Both the position numbers and the translations under genes were made by a program. A stretch of 64,000 nt of DNA, from assembly GCF_016653355.1 (NCBI RefSeq), contig NZ_NHSK01000051.1, forward strand, positions 1 to 64,000. Reading direction: 5' to 3'. The stretch comes from Rhodoplanes elegans (GTDB lineage: Bacteria; Pseudomonadota; Alphaproteobacteria; Rhizobiales; Xanthobacteraceae). This document shows, piece after piece, positions 48,261-58,131 of the stretch (position 1 is the stretch's first letter; each line of letters begins with the position of its first letter). The notes below the pieces were generated by a model that was given only the letters and a program-made list of their open reading frames with translations, had not been told where the DNA came from and did not search any database.

Positions 48261-50576
48261 ATGACCGCATCGTCGACCACCCCGGTCCACACAACCTGCC
48301 CGTATTGCGGCGTCGGCTGCGGCGTCGTCGCGACGCCGGACGGGCAGGGGGGGCTCGCGATCGCCGGCGATCCGGAGCATCCGGCGAATGCCGGCCGGCT
48401 GTGCTCGAAGGGGGCGGCGCTCGGCGAGACGCTCAGCCTCTCGACCCGTCTCCTGCACCCGGAGGTCGATGGCCGCCGCACCCGCGGCACGCGGCTGATC
48501 GTGCTGGATCCGCGCCGCACCGCGACGGCCGAGGAGGCGGATCGGCACCTCGCGATCGCGCCGGGGCAGGACACGGTGCTGTTCGCCTATCTGCTCACGC
48601 AGATCGCCGAGATCGGTGCGCTCGACCGCGCGTTCATCGCGGCGCACACGACCGGCTTCGACGAGACGCTCGCCCGCGCCCGCGAGATCGCCCCGAGCCT
48701 CGCCACCGTCGCGGCCCGCACCGGCCTCTCCGACGGCGAGGTGAGCGCGTTCGTCACGGCGTGGCGCGATACCGAAAAGGTCGTGACCGTCTACTCGCAG
48801 GGCGTCAACCAGTCGGCGCAGGGCACCGACAAGGTGACCGGCATCGTCGCCTGTCATCTCGCCACCGGCCGCATCGGCAAGCCCGGCACGGGGCCGCTGT
48901 CGTTCACCGGGCAGCCGAACGCGATGGGCGGCCGCGAGGTCGGCGGCCTCGCCAACATGCTGGCGGCGCATATGGGCTTCGCGCTGGCCGAAATCGATCG
49001 CGTGCGCCGCTTCTGGGGCGCGCCGCACATCGTCACGGGCGAGGGGCTGAAGGCCGTCGATCTGTTCGACGCCGTCGCCGACGGTCGCATCAAGGCGCTC
49101 TGGGTGATGGGGACCAACCCGGCCGTGTCGCTGCCGCGCGCGGATGCAGTGCAGGCGGCGCTCGAGAAGCTCGAGCTGCTGATCGTCTCCGAGAACGTCG
49201 CGTCGAACGACACGCTCGCGGCCGGTGCTCACATCCGGTTGCCGGCCGCCGCGTGGAGCGAGAAGGACGGCACCGTCACCAACTCCGAACGGCGCATCTC
49301 ACGCCAGCGCGCCGTGCTGTCGCTGCCCGGCGAGACGAAGCCGGACTGGTGGATCATGTCGCGCGTCGCGGCGCGGCTCGGTCACGCCGCGGCGTTCGCT
49401 TACACGGGCCCCGCCGCGATCTTTCGCGAGCACGCGGCCCTCTCCGGCTTCGAGAACGACGGCGCGCGCGCCTTCGACATCGCCGGTCTCGCCGATCTCA
49501 CTGACAGCGAGTACGACGCGCTGGCGCCGGTCCAGTGGCCGGTGCTGCGCGGCACGCGCGCCGGCACGGCGCGGCTGTTCGGCGACGGCGGCTTCGTCAC
49601 GGCCGACCGCCGCGCCCGTTTCGTGCCGGCCGCGATGCCGGCGCTCGCCGCGGCCGTGTCGCCGCGCTATCCGCTGCGGCTCAACACCGGCCGCATCCGC
49701 GACCAGTGGCACACGATGACGCGCACCGGGCTTTCGCCGCGGCTCGGCGCGCACCGGCCCGAGCCCTTCCTCGAAATCCATCCCGACGACGTCGCCCGCT
49801 TTGGCCTGTCTGACGGCGGCTTTGCCCGGGTCGAGACCGCGCATGGCAGCGCCGTGCTGCGCGTCGTCGCGACCGACGTGGTGCGGCCCGGCGAGATCTT
49901 CGCGCCGATCCACTGGACCGCCGAGACGTCGTCGCACGGCCGAGTCGGGCCGCTGGTGCAGGGCGCGACCGATCCGTATTCGGGCCAGCCCGAGGCGAAG
50001 GCGACTCCGGCGACCGTGGCGCCGGTGACGATGCGGCGCGCCGGCTTCGCGCTGTCGTGCGGGCCGTTGTCGCTGCCGCGGGATCTCTGGTGGTCACGGA
50101 TCGCCGTGGCCGGCGGCTTCGCCTGGAGCCTTGCCGCGGACGCGCCGATCGAGACCCTGGCGCCCGCCATGCGTGCGCTGTTTCCGGATTGCGAATGCGC
50201 CGAGCTGCACGATCCCGCCCGCGACGTGATCAGGATCGCCGCGTTCGCCGACGGGCGGCTCGCCGGCGCCGTGTTTCTCGGTCCGGCTGGGCGGACGCCG
50301 CGTTGGGAGACGCTCGCGCCGTCGCTCGGCGAGACTTTTGCGCCGTCGACGCGCCTCGCGATGCTCTCGGGCCGCGCGCCGGACGGGGCCGCGGCATGCG
50401 GGCCGCTGGTCTGCTCGTGCTTCTCGGTCGGACGCGACGCGATCCTCGCGGCCGTCGCGGACGGTGCGACCGACACGGCCGCGATCGGTGCGGCCGTGAA
50501 GGCGGGCACCAATTGCGGCTCCTGCCTGCCCGAGCTGAAGCGGCTTCTCGCGGAGGCGTCCCGTGCCGCAGCCTGA
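48261..50576 (+). CDS. nasA: Assimilatory nitrate reductase NasA, apparently lacking part of the Mo-cofactor core
   Basis: 771 aa from ATG at 48261. The N-terminal 4Fe-4S ligands are C13, C16, C20 and C48 (TTCPYCGVGCG, GRLCSKG). The later molybdopterin part is normal (VMGTNPAVSLPRADAV, DGTVTNSERRISRQRA, GRIRDQWHTMTRTG), and a BFD-like 2Fe-2S end (CSCFSVG, TNCGSC) is present. Between LLHPEVDG (about residue 71) and TRLIVLDPRRTAT (about 77), NasA proteins normally have about 110 to 120 more residues, including the conserved NTNSRLC/SSA and LVGSN segments. Here they are absent, in frame. The enzyme may be inactive or the sequence may be misassembled. Confidence 0.88.
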   Translation: MTASSTTPVHTTCPYCGVGCGVVATPDGQGGLAIAGDPEHPANAGRLCSKGAALGETLSLSTRLLHPEVDGRRTRGTRLIVLDPRRTATAEEADRHLAIAPGQDTVLFAYLLTQIAEIGALDRAFIAAHTTGFDETLARAREIAPSLATVAARTGLSDGEVSAFVTAWRDTEKVVTVYSQGVNQSAQGTDKVTGIVACHLATGRIGKPGTGPLSFTGQPNAMGGREVGGLANMLAAHMGFALAEIDRVRRFWGAPHIVTGEGLKAVDLFDAVADGRIKALWVMGTNPAVSLPRADAVQAALEKLELLIVSENVASNDTLAAGAHIRLPAAAWSEKDGTVTNSERRISRQRAVLSLPGETKPDWWIMSRVAARLGHAAAFAYTGPAAIFREHAALSGFENDGARAFDIAGLADLTDSEYDALAPVQWPVLRGTRAGTARLFGDGGFVTADRRARFVPAAMPALAAAVSPRYPLRLNTGRIRDQWHTMTRTGLSPRLGAHRPEPFLEIHPDDVARFGLSDGGFARVETAHGSAVLRVVATDVVRPGEIFAPIHWTAETSSHGRVGPLVQGATDPYSGQPEAKATPATVAPVTMRRAGFALSCGPLSLPRDLWWSRIAVAGGFAWSLAADAPIETLAPAMRALFPDCECAELHDPARDVIRIAAFADGRLAGAVFLGPAGRTPRWETLAPSLGETFAPSTRLAMLSGRAPDGAAACGPLVCSCFSVGRDAILAAVADGATDTAAIGAAVKAGTNCGSCLPELKRLLAEASRAAA

Positions 50577-52065
50577 CCGCCATCCGGAGGAGACGCGCGC
50601 CGGTGGCCTCGCGCCGCTCGCCGTTCTGCCCGTGTTCGTGCCGCTGCGCGGACAGCGCGCCGTCGTGATCGGCGGCAATGCCGGAGCCGCCTGGAAGGCG
50701 CGTCTCCTCGCCTCCGCCGGCGCCCGCGTCGACGTGATCGCGGACGAGATGTCCGACGAGATGCGCGCCGCCCCGCAGTCGGTGCCGGACGGTATTGTCG
50801 TGCTCCATGCGCGCGGCTGGCGGCCCGACGACCTCGAGGCGGCGCGCGTCGTGATCGTCGCGGTGGAGGACGAGGCGGAGGCGCAGGCCGCCGTCGCGGC
50901 GGCGCGGCGCGCCGGCGCCATCGTCAACGCGGTCGACCGGCCGCATCTGTGCGACGTGCAGTTCGGCGCCATCGTCAACCGCTCGCCGCTCGTCGTCGGC
51001 ATCTCGACCGATGGGGCCGCGCCGGTTCTCGCCCAGACGTTGCGCTCCAAGATCGAGGCGCTGATCCCGGTCGGCCTGGCGCGCTGGCTCGACGCCGCCA
51101 AGGCATGGCGGGCCGAGGTCGCCGGCCGCTTCGTCACGATGACGGCGCGCCGCGCCTTCTGGCAGCGCTTCGCCGACCGGGCTTTTCTCGAACCCGATCG
51201 CTGCCCGACCCGTGACGATCTCGACGATCTGCTCGCCGGCGATGCCGGCGCGAGCGAGGGCGCGATTACGCTGGTCGGTGCCGGCCCCGGCGCTCCCGAG
51301 CTGATGACGCTCAAGGCCGTGCGGGCGCTGCGCAGCGCCGACGTGGTCCTCTACGACGATCTCGTCTCGCCCGAGGTGCTCGCCTTCGCGCGACGTGAGG
51401 CCCGCACGCTCCTGGTCGGCAAGACCGGCCATCGCCCGTCCTGCCGGCAGGACGACATCAACGCCCTGATGGTCGGCCTCGCGCGGCAGGGCAAGCGCGT
51501 GGTGCGGCTGAAGAGCGGCGATCCCGGCGTGTTCGGGCGCGCCGGCGAGGAGATCGCGGCGGCGCGCGCCGCCGGGATCGCGGTCGCCGTGGTGCCGGGG
51601 GTCACGGCCGCGCAAGGCGCGGCGGCGAGCCTCTCCGTGTCGCTCACCGCCCGCGGTGTGGCGCGTCGCGTGCAGTACGTCACGGGTCACGATCGCGATG
51701 CACGCCTGCCTGACGATCTCGACGGCGCGGCGTTGGCCGATCCGTCCGTCACGACCGTCGTCTACATGCCGCGCAAGACCTTGCCGGCCCTGGTCGCGCG
51801 GGCGCTCGCCGCCGGGCTGCCGCCGACCACGCCGGCCGTCGCCGTGGCGAACGCGACCCGGACGGACGAGCGCGACGTGATCACGACCGTCGCTGCACTG
51901 GTGCACGACATCGACGCTCTGACGACCGGACCGTGCGTCGTGATAATCGGCGAGGCGATGCGCGCGGCGGCACGCGACGGCTGCTCCGACGACCTGAGTC
52001 CGTATTCGTCCCGAGGTCGGGCCTGCATGACCGCCATGCGGAATTCCGCCGCGGCGCGCGTCTGA
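50563..52065 (+). CDS. cysG: Siroheme synthase CysG
   Basis: 500 aa from GTG at 50563, overlapping nasA by 14 bases. The N-terminal part is the precorrin-2 dehydrogenase/ferrochelatase (VFVPLRGQRAVVIGGNAGAA, ARRAGAIVNAVDRPHLCDVQ). The C-terminal part is uroporphyrinogen-III methyltransferase (LVGAGPGAPELMTLKAVRAL, RLKSGDPGVFGRAGEE, YVTGH). It makes siroheme for NirA. Last gene of the nas operon. Confidence 0.92.
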   Translation: MPQPDRHPEETRAGGLAPLAVLPVFVPLRGQRAVVIGGNAGAAWKARLLASAGARVDVIADEMSDEMRAAPQSVPDGIVVLHARGWRPDDLEAARVVIVAVEDEAEAQAAVAAARRAGAIVNAVDRPHLCDVQFGAIVNRSPLVVGISTDGAAPVLAQTLRSKIEALIPVGLARWLDAAKAWRAEVAGRFVTMTARRAFWQRFADRAFLEPDRCPTRDDLDDLLAGDAGASEGAITLVGAGPGAPELMTLKAVRALRSADVVLYDDLVSPEVLAFARREARTLLVGKTGHRPSCRQDDINALMVGLARQGKRVVRLKSGDPGVFGRAGEEIAAARAAGIAVAVVPGVTAAQGAAASLSVSLTARGVARRVQYVTGHDRDARLPDDLDGAALADPSVTTVVYMPRKTLPALVARALAAGLPPTTPAVAVANATRTDERDVITTVAALVHDIDALTTGPCVVIIGEAMRAAARDGCSDDLSPYSSRGRACMTAMRNSAAARV

Positions 52066-52393
52066 TCACGTCGGATCACGACGCCAGGGCGCTCGGGACG
52101 GACCTGCAGGGTCGCCGCGTTTACGATTTCCACGATGGCGTGGTCGCCCTGAAATGCCACGGCCCGTTGCATGTTTCCATATTCGCGACAGGCGCGTGAC
52201 GCCGAAACCGGTAACGCTCCGGCCCGGGGTCGAGACGAATTCTAGATAATATTTTTGGGTTCTTTATTAGTAAGTGCTCATAACCACGGCTATCACCTGT
52301 TAAGTCTGGCTTAAAGCCGGACCGGGTAAGTCCCGTGGCGGAAAGACCAAAGGCGGCAATGCGATAATCGCATCGCCCCGACGATCGCCACAG
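52066..52393. other. AT-richer leader before the chemotaxis operon
   Basis: No supported gene. From about 52235 to 52320 the base composition falls well below the window average (TAGATAATATTTTT, TTCTTTATTAG). Two small hairpins follow: TCTGGCTT/AAGCCGGA (52305-52321) and CGGG/CCCG around TAAGT (52324-52336). The zone should hold the promoter of the chemotaxis operon. It does not match a riboswitch I can name. Confidence 0.45.
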
Positions 52394-52753
52394 GTGTGTA
52401 CCGTGATCAGTCCCAACCAGAATGCTGTCCCGGAGGTCGCAGTCCTCGACCTCGCCGGTGCGCAGACGGTCCGCACCATCGCGGCTGCGCACGAGCGACT
52501 CCGGACCGAGCTCGACCGTGCCGTCGCGGTGCGGATCCGGCTCGACGACGTCTCCGAGTTCGACCTCACGCTCGTCCAGCTCCTGCTCGCCGCCCGGCGC
52601 AGCGCGCGTGCGGCCGGCAAGTCTCTCGATCTCGCCGCGCCCGCCGGGGGCGCGCTGCGCCGCGCGCTCGATCGCGCCGGCTTTCTCGCCGTCGATCCCG
52701 CCGACCCGTGCGGCGGCGCCCCGTTCTGGCTGCAAGCAACGGATCATCCATGA
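52394..52753 (+). CDS. STAS-domain protein of the chemotaxis operon
   Basis: 119 aa with GTG at 52394 (GTG at 52403 is an alternative). The pattern VRIRLDDVSEFDLTLVQLLL followed by SARAAGKSLDLAAP and ALRRALDRAGFL is a STAS fold. The usual phosphorylatable Ser/Thr after the Asp-Val strand is not obvious: DLT is at that place. STAS proteins head several alphaproteobacterial chemotaxis operons and may link receptor output to another switch. The stop overlaps cheY. Confidence 0.75.
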   Translation: MCTVISPNQNAVPEVAVLDLAGAQTVRTIAAAHERLRTELDRAVAVRIRLDDVSEFDLTLVQLLLAARRSARAAGKSLDLAAPAGGALRRALDRAGFLAVDPADPCGGAPFWLQATDHP

Positions 52754-53118
52754 GCAAGACCATCCTCAACGTCGACGACTCCGCCAGCGTGCGCCAGATG
52801 GTGCAGCTCACGCTGCAGGGCGCCGGATACCGCGTGCTGCAGGCGAACGACGGCGCCGACGGCCTCGCCAAGGCGAAGGCCAATCCGGTCGACATGATCG
52901 TGACGGATCTCAACATGCCGGTGATGAACGGCCTCGCGCTGATCCGCGAGCTGCGCAAGCTGCCGACCTATCGCGGCGTGCCGATCCTGTTCCTCACCAC
53001 CGAATCCGACGCCAACGTGAAAAAGGAGGCCAAGGAGGCGGGCGCCACCGGCTGGATCACCAAGCCGTTCCAGCAAGACCAGCTCGTCGCCGTGGTCAGG
53101 AAGGTCCTCGGCGCATGA
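52750..53118 (+). CDS. cheY: Response regulator CheY
   Basis: 122 aa, single receiver domain. Phospho-acceptor D53 ([11 protein letters not shown]), acidic pair D9/D10 (NVDDSASVR), Thr in FLTTES and K105 (TKPFQ) are all present. Phosphorylated by CheA it should bind the flagellar motor or compete as a phosphate sink. ATGA overlaps at both ends. Confidence 0.92.
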   Translation: MSKTILNVDDSASVRQMVQLTLQGAGYRVLQANDGADGLAKAKANPVDMIVTDLNMPVMNGLALIRELRKLPTYRGVPILFLTTESDANVKKEAKEAGATGWITKPFQQDQLVAVVRKVLGA

Positions 53119-55247
53119 CCATCGTCGATGCAGCGGACACGTTCCGCCAGGAAGCCCAGGAGCTCTTGGAGCAGCTCGAGCACACGCTCCTCGACCTCGA
53201 GCATCGGCCCGGCGACGCCGACCTGATCGACGCCGCCTTCCGGGCGCTCCATACGTTGAAGGGCTCGGGCGCGATGTTCGGTTTCGACCGGCTGGCCGCC
53301 TTCACGCATCACGTCGAGACCGCGTTCGATCGCGTCCGCAAGGGCGAGGTGGCGGCGACGGCCGAGCTGATCGCGCTCACCCTCCACGCGAAGGATCAGA
53401 TGCGCCGTCTGATCGAGGCGCCGGCCGACGCCGACGAGGCGGCCAGCGACACGATTCTGCGCGGGCTCCACCTGATCCTGGCGAGCGGGCCGACGAGCAG
53501 CACGGCGCGCGACGCCGTCGACGGCGCGGCACGGTCGCAGGCGCCGGCCCCGGCGGCCGCCGCCGAGCAGACGTTCCGGGTGACGTTCCGCCTGCCCAAG
53601 GGCGCGATGGCGACCGGCACCAACCCGCTCCTGCTGATCGAGGACCTTCATTCGCTCGGCACCGCGACCGTGGTGGCGCGCACCGGCGAGGTTCCCGGGC
53701 TCGAGGAGATCGACCCGCTCGATTGTCACGTCGGCTGGGAGGTGCTGCTCACCACCGCCAAGCCGCGCGACGCCATCGAGGAGGTGTTCATGTTCCTCCT
53801 CGACGACATGGAGCTGGGCATCGAGCTGGCCGCGCCGGCCGCCGCCGCGGCGGTGCCGCAGGCTCCGTCGACCGACGTGCCGGCCCTGTCCGATACGGCG
53901 GCCGTGTGGAGCACGCTCGATCGGCGCAGCGACGTCGGCGCGTCTCCGAGCGCGCCTCGCGAAGCGCCCCGCGCCGAGACGCGCGCCGCGACTCCGGCCG
54001 AGACCGCCGCCCCCGGCGCAACGGGCCAGGCCGCGTCCGCCACCGGTCCGGGAGCGGCCACCGGCCGCCACGGCGCCGGCAGCATCCGGGTGCCGGCGGA
54101 GCGGCTCGACGAGCTGATGGACCGGGTCGGCGAGCTCGTCATCGCCCAGTCGCGCCTGAAGCAGATCGCCGCCGCCTCGCACGACCCGCAGGTGAAGTCC
54201 GTCACCGAGGAGATCGAGCGCCTCGCCCGCGAGCTGCAGGACACCACAATGGGCGTCCGCATGATGCCGATCGGCTCGCTGTTCGGCCGCTTCCGCCGGC
54301 TCGTCCACGACCTCTCGCGCGACCTCGGGAAGGACATCGAGCTGATCACCTCGGGCGAGGAGACCGAGCTCGACAAGACCGTGATCGAGCGCCTCGCCGA
54401 TCCGCTCGTCCACCTCATCCGCAACGCCGCCGATCACGGCCTCGAGCAACGCGACGGGCGCGCCGCCGCCGGCAAGCCGGCGACCGGCCGCGTCTCGCTC
54501 ACCGCCCGCCACGCCGGCGCCGCGGTGCTGATCTCGGTCGGCGACGACGGCCGCGGGCTCGACCGCGACCGCATTCAGGCGCGCGCCGAGGAGAACGGTC
54601 TGATCGCGCCGGGCGCCCGGCTCGCCGACGAGGAGCTGTTCAAGATCATCTTCGCGCCGGGCTTCTCGACGGCCCGCGAGGTGACGAACCTGTCCGGCCG
54701 CGGCGTCGGCATGGACGTGGTGAAGCGCACCATCGACGACCTGCGCGGCTCGATCGACGTCAAGAGCACGCCCGGTCACGGCTCCGAGGTGACGCTGCGC
54801 CTGCCCCTCACGCTGGCCATCATCGACGGCCTCCTGGTGCGGGTCGGCAAGGGCCGCTACGTCATCCCGCTCGGCGCGGTCGAGGAGTGCGTCGAGCTCA
54901 CCCCGGAGGAGGATCTGCGCGCCAAGGGCCGCTGCTTCCTCAACATCCGGGGCGATCTCGTTCCCTATATCCGGCTGCGCGAGCAGTTCGCGTCCCGGCT
55001 GCCGCCCGATCCCTATCAGAAGGTCGTCATCGTCTCGGCCGGCGGCTTCCGGGTCGGCCTCGTGGTCGACCAGGTGATCGGCGATCATCAGACCGTCATC
55101 AAGTCGCTGTCGCGGCTGCACGCCGGCATCGGGGTGTTCTCCGGCGCCACCATCCTGGGCGACGGCAGCGTCGCCCTGATCCTCGACGTGCCGCAACTCG
55201 TCGCCGACGGGCAGGCCTCCGAGGAGCGGCTCAAGGCCGCGAGCTGA
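53115..55247 (+). CDS. cheA: Chemotaxis histidine kinase CheA
   Basis: 710 aa. The Hpt domain has the phosphorylated His at H46 ([16 protein letters not shown]). A P2-like region and an Ala/Pro linker follow, then the dimerisation helices ([20 protein letters not shown]), the ATPase with N box [13 protein letters not shown]1 VGDDGRGLD and G2 [11 protein letters not shown], and the CheW-like P5 domain at the end. It autophosphorylates under receptor control and passes phosphate to CheY and CheB. Confidence 0.93.
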   Translation: MTIVDAADTFRQEAQELLEQLEHTLLDLEHRPGDADLIDAAFRALHTLKGSGAMFGFDRLAAFTHHVETAFDRVRKGEVAATAELIALTLHAKDQMRRLIEAPADADEAASDTILRGLHLILASGPTSSTARDAVDGAARSQAPAPAAAAEQTFRVTFRLPKGAMATGTNPLLLIEDLHSLGTATVVARTGEVPGLEEIDPLDCHVGWEVLLTTAKPRDAIEEVFMFLLDDMELGIELAAPAAAAAVPQAPSTDVPALSDTAAVWSTLDRRSDVGASPSAPREAPRAETRAATPAETAAPGATGQAASATGPGAATGRHGAGSIRVPAERLDELMDRVGELVIAQSRLKQIAAASHDPQVKSVTEEIERLARELQDTTMGVRMMPIGSLFGRFRRLVHDLSRDLGKDIELITSGEETELDKTVIERLADPLVHLIRNAADHGLEQRDGRAAAGKPATGRVSLTARHAGAAVLISVGDDGRGLDRDRIQARAEENGLIAPGARLADEELFKIIFAPGFSTAREVTNLSGRGVGMDVVKRTIDDLRGSIDVKSTPGHGSEVTLRLPLTLAIIDGLLVRVGKGRYVIPLGAVEECVELTPEEDLRAKGRCFLNIRGDLVPYIRLREQFASRLPPDPYQKVVIVSAGGFRVGLVVDQVIGDHQTVIKSLSRLHAGIGVFSGATILGDGSVALILDVPQLVADGQASEERLKAAS

Positions 55248-55265
55248 GCCGCGAAGGATCACGCC

Positions 55266-55814
55266 ATGAACCGCTTCGAAACGTCCGATCACGTTGCCGG
55301 CCGGCCCCTCGAGGTGCTGACCATGGATCTGCAGGGCCAGACCTTCGCGCTGGAGGCCTCCCAGGTCCGCGAGATCCTCGATCTCGTGCCCGTCACCGAG
55401 GTGCCCGGCAGCGAGCCCTTCGTCAACGGGCTCATCAACGTGCGCGGCAAGGTCGTGCCGCTCGCCGATCTGCGCCTGAAGTTCGGCATGGAGCAGGCGC
55501 CCGACACGATCGACACCCGCATCGTGGTCACCGAAATCGAGATCGACCGGGTGCCGACGGTGATCGGCATCCGGGCCGACAAGGTGCACGAGGTGACCGA
55601 GCTCGCCGCCTCGGCGCTGGAGGACGTGCCGCGGGTCGGCACCCGCTGGCGGCAGGACTATATCCGCTTCATCGGCAAGCGCGGCGACGACTTCATCGTC
55701 GTTCCCGATCTCGCCCGCATTCTGTCACCGTCGTCCGCCGATCCGGGCCTCGACGCAACCAAGTCAGAGCGACGACCGACCTGCACGCCGGCCGCGCGTT
55801 CAGGAGACCTATGA
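55266..55814 (+). CDS. cheW: Coupling protein CheW (first copy)
   Basis: 182 aa from ATG at 55266 after AAGGA. CheW fold: [55 protein letters not shown] and [17 protein letters not shown] 20-residue C-terminal extension is Arg-rich. It links MCPs to CheA. Its stop overlaps the first receptor. Confidence 0.9.
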   Translation: MNRFETSDHVAGRPLEVLTMDLQGQTFALEASQVREILDLVPVTEVPGSEPFVNGLINVRGKVVPLADLRLKFGMEQAPDTIDTRIVVTEIEIDRVPTVIGIRADKVHEVTELAASALEDVPRVGTRWRQDYIRFIGKRGDDFIVVPDLARILSPSSADPGLDATKSERRPTCTPAARSGDL

Positions 55815-57553
55815 TGCGCTTCACGATCAAGCTCAAGCTGGCCCTCGCCTTCGCCGTGGTCATCGTCCTGTCCGGCGTCACGGCCTGGCTCGGCATCTCG
55901 AACCTCGCCTCGCTGGACGCCACCCTCAGTGCATTGGTCGATGGACCGGCGAAGCGCCTGGAGGCGTCGCAGCGCCGCAACCTCGACGTGATGGCGTTGG
56001 TCCGGGCCGAGAAGAACTTCGTGCTCGCGACCGACAAGGAGACGACCGCTCGCTACGAAGCCGAGATGCTCGACCTGCGGCAGGCGATCCTCAAGCAGGT
56101 CGACGCGGACGAGGCCGCCTCCACGGCGGTCGGGAAGCCGATCTGGGCGGCAATTCGCACGAATATCCAGCAGCTCGGAATGGTGCACGATCGGATGCGC
56201 GACGCCGCGCGCCGCGGCGACCGGGAAGAAGCCCGCGAGCTGTCGGCCACGGCGGCCCGCCAGCATGTGGTCGACGCTCAGAAGAATCTCGACCAGATCA
56301 CCGGCATCCTGCGCAACTGGCTGCAGGACGCCAAGAAGGCCGCGACCGACCAGTACGAGAGCGCCCGCAACCTGATGCTCGGCGTCGTCGGGGCCTCGCT
56401 CCTGTTCGCCGCCGTGATCGCGATCTGGATGGCGACCAGCATCAGCCGCAGCCTCGCCCGCGCCGGCGCGCTCGCCCAGGCCGTCGCCGCCGGCGACCTC
56501 ACCCGGACCGTCGACACCGCGTCCAAGGACGAGATCGGCGACCTCATCGGCCACGTCAACGCGATGGTGGAGAAGCTGCGCCAGGTCGTCGCCGAGGCGC
56601 TCGCCGCCGCCGACAACGTGTCGGCCGGCAGCCAGGAGCTGTCGTCGAGCGCCGAGGAGCTGTCGGAAGGTGCGACCGAGCAGGCCGCGTCGGCCGAGGA
56701 GGCGTCGTCCTCGATGGAGGAGATGGCGGCGAACATCAAGCAGAACGCCGACAACGCGACCCAGACGGAGACGATCGCCCGCAAGTCGGCGACCGATGCC
56801 GAGTCGAGCGGCGACGCGGTCGGGCGCGCCGTCGAAGCGATGCGCACCATCGCCGAGAAGATCACCATCGTGCAGGAGATCGCGCGCCAGACCGATCTGC
56901 TCGCGCTGAACGCGGCCGTCGAGGCGGCGCGCGCCGGCGAGCACGGCAAGGGCTTCGCGGTCGTCGCTTCGGAGGTGAGAAAGCTCGCCGAGCGCAGCCA
57001 GACCGCGGCGGCCGAGATCGGCACGCTGTCGTCGCAGACCGTCAAGGCTGCGCAGGAGGCCGGCGAGATGCTGACGCGGCTGGTGCCGGACATCCGCCGG
57101 ACCGCCGAGCTGGTGTCGGAGATCAGCGCGGCATGCCGCGAGCAGGACATCGGCGCCGAGCAGATCAACACGGCGATCCAGCAGCTCGACAAGGTGACGC
57201 AGCAGAACGCGTCCGCCTCGGAAGAGATGTCGGCGACGTCCGAGGAGCTCGCCGCCCAGGCCGAGCAGCTCCAGGCCAGCATCGCCTACTTCCGCACCGA
57301 CGAGAGCGCGGCGGCGGTGCCTGCGGCGACCGTGCGGCGTACGACGGCCGGCAAGGTCGCGGCCGTAAAGGCGGCGGCGGAGCGCCCGGCGCGTCCGGTC
57401 GGCAAGGCGGCGAGCGGCGCCAACAAGCTCGTCGATCAGGTGCGCGCCGCCTATGCGACGCCCGCCCGGGCGCCCGGCAAGGCCGGCTTCCGCCTCGACA
57501 TGACGTCCGGCGGGCCTGACGCACACGACGTTCAATTCGAGCGGGCGAGCTGA
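55811..57553 (+). CDS. Methyl-accepting chemotaxis protein 1 (one HAMP unit)
   Basis: 580 aa. TM1 (about 10-30), a four-helix periplasmic sensor of about 155 residues, TM2 (about 195-215), one HAMP unit and the signalling hairpin with tip [20 protein letters not shown]. Glu/Gln methylation-type residues flank the tip. After the coiled coil there is a variable Ala/Lys linker and the tail [14 protein letters not shown]. The ligand is unknown. ATG at 55814 is an alternative start. Confidence 0.9.
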   Translation: MMRFTIKLKLALAFAVVIVLSGVTAWLGISNLASLDATLSALVDGPAKRLEASQRRNLDVMALVRAEKNFVLATDKETTARYEAEMLDLRQAILKQVDADEAASTAVGKPIWAAIRTNIQQLGMVHDRMRDAARRGDREEARELSATAARQHVVDAQKNLDQITGILRNWLQDAKKAATDQYESARNLMLGVVGASLLFAAVIAIWMATSISRSLARAGALAQAVAAGDLTRTVDTASKDEIGDLIGHVNAMVEKLRQVVAEALAAADNVSAGSQELSSSAEELSEGATEQAASAEEASSSMEEMAANIKQNADNATQTETIARKSATDAESSGDAVGRAVEAMRTIAEKITIVQEIARQTDLLALNAAVEAARAGEHGKGFAVVASEVRKLAERSQTAAAEIGTLSSQTVKAAQEAGEMLTRLVPDIRRTAELVSEISAACREQDIGAEQINTAIQQLDKVTQQNASASEEMSATSEELAAQAEQLQASIAYFRTDESAAAVPAATVRRTTAGKVAAVKAAAERPARPVGKAASGANKLVDQVRAAYATPARAPGKAGFRLDMTSGGPDAHDVQFERAS

Positions 57554-57556
57554 CCC

Positions 57557-58084
57557 ATGACGCAGACCAGTGCCGGCGATACCTTCTATGTGACCATCGG
57601 GATCGGCCGCGAGATCTTCGCCGTTCCCGTCTCCATGGTGCTCGAGATCCTGCCGACCCAGCAGGTGTTCCGTATCCCCGACGCGCCGGCCCATCTCGAC
57701 GGTCTGATCGACGTGCGCGGTCGCGCCGTCGCGGTCATCGACCTGCGGACCCGGCTCGGCCTGCCGCGCATCGCGAGCGACGAGCAGACCCGCATCGTCG
57801 TGCTCGACGTGCCGCTGCCCGGCCGCACCCTGGCCATCGGCCTCACCGCCGATCGGGTGTTCGAGGTGGCGGCTCTCGACGAGGGGCGGCTCGAGCCGCC
57901 GCCCGACATCGGCACGGCGTGGAGCCACGACCACATCCTCGGCGTCGGCCGCCACCGCGGCGGGTTCGTCGCCGTGCTCGACATCGTCCGCCTGTTCACG
58001 TCGGACCCCGCCGTCCTCACCGCGCAGCGGGCCATGCCCGCGGCCCGGGACGACGGTTCGGCGCCGGCCGTGCGAGCCGCCTGA
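57557..58084 (+). CDS. cheW: Coupling protein CheW (second copy)
   Basis: 175 aa. CheW fold: YVTIGIGREIFAVPVSMVLE, QVFRIPDAPAHLDGLIDVRG, RAVAVIDLRTRLGLP and ADRVFEVAALDEGRLEPPP. It diverges from the first copy, so the two may serve different receptors or build different array geometry. Four bases after the first receptor. Confidence 0.9.
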   Translation: MTQTSAGDTFYVTIGIGREIFAVPVSMVLEILPTQQVFRIPDAPAHLDGLIDVRGRAVAVIDLRTRLGLPRIASDEQTRIVVLDVPLPGRTLAIGLTADRVFEVAALDEGRLEPPPDIGTAWSHDHILGVGRHRGGFVAVLDIVRLFTSDPAVLTAQRAMPAARDDGSAPAVRAA

Positions 58085-58131
58085 CGTCTATCTGACGTAC
58101 CCCCTGAAGTGTCCTTGCCAGGAATGCCCCG

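Noticed and set aside
52305-52340. c-di-GMP-type riboswitch before the chemotaxis operon
   Set aside because: The two hairpins lack the conserved tetraloop and receptor and GNRA motifs of that class.
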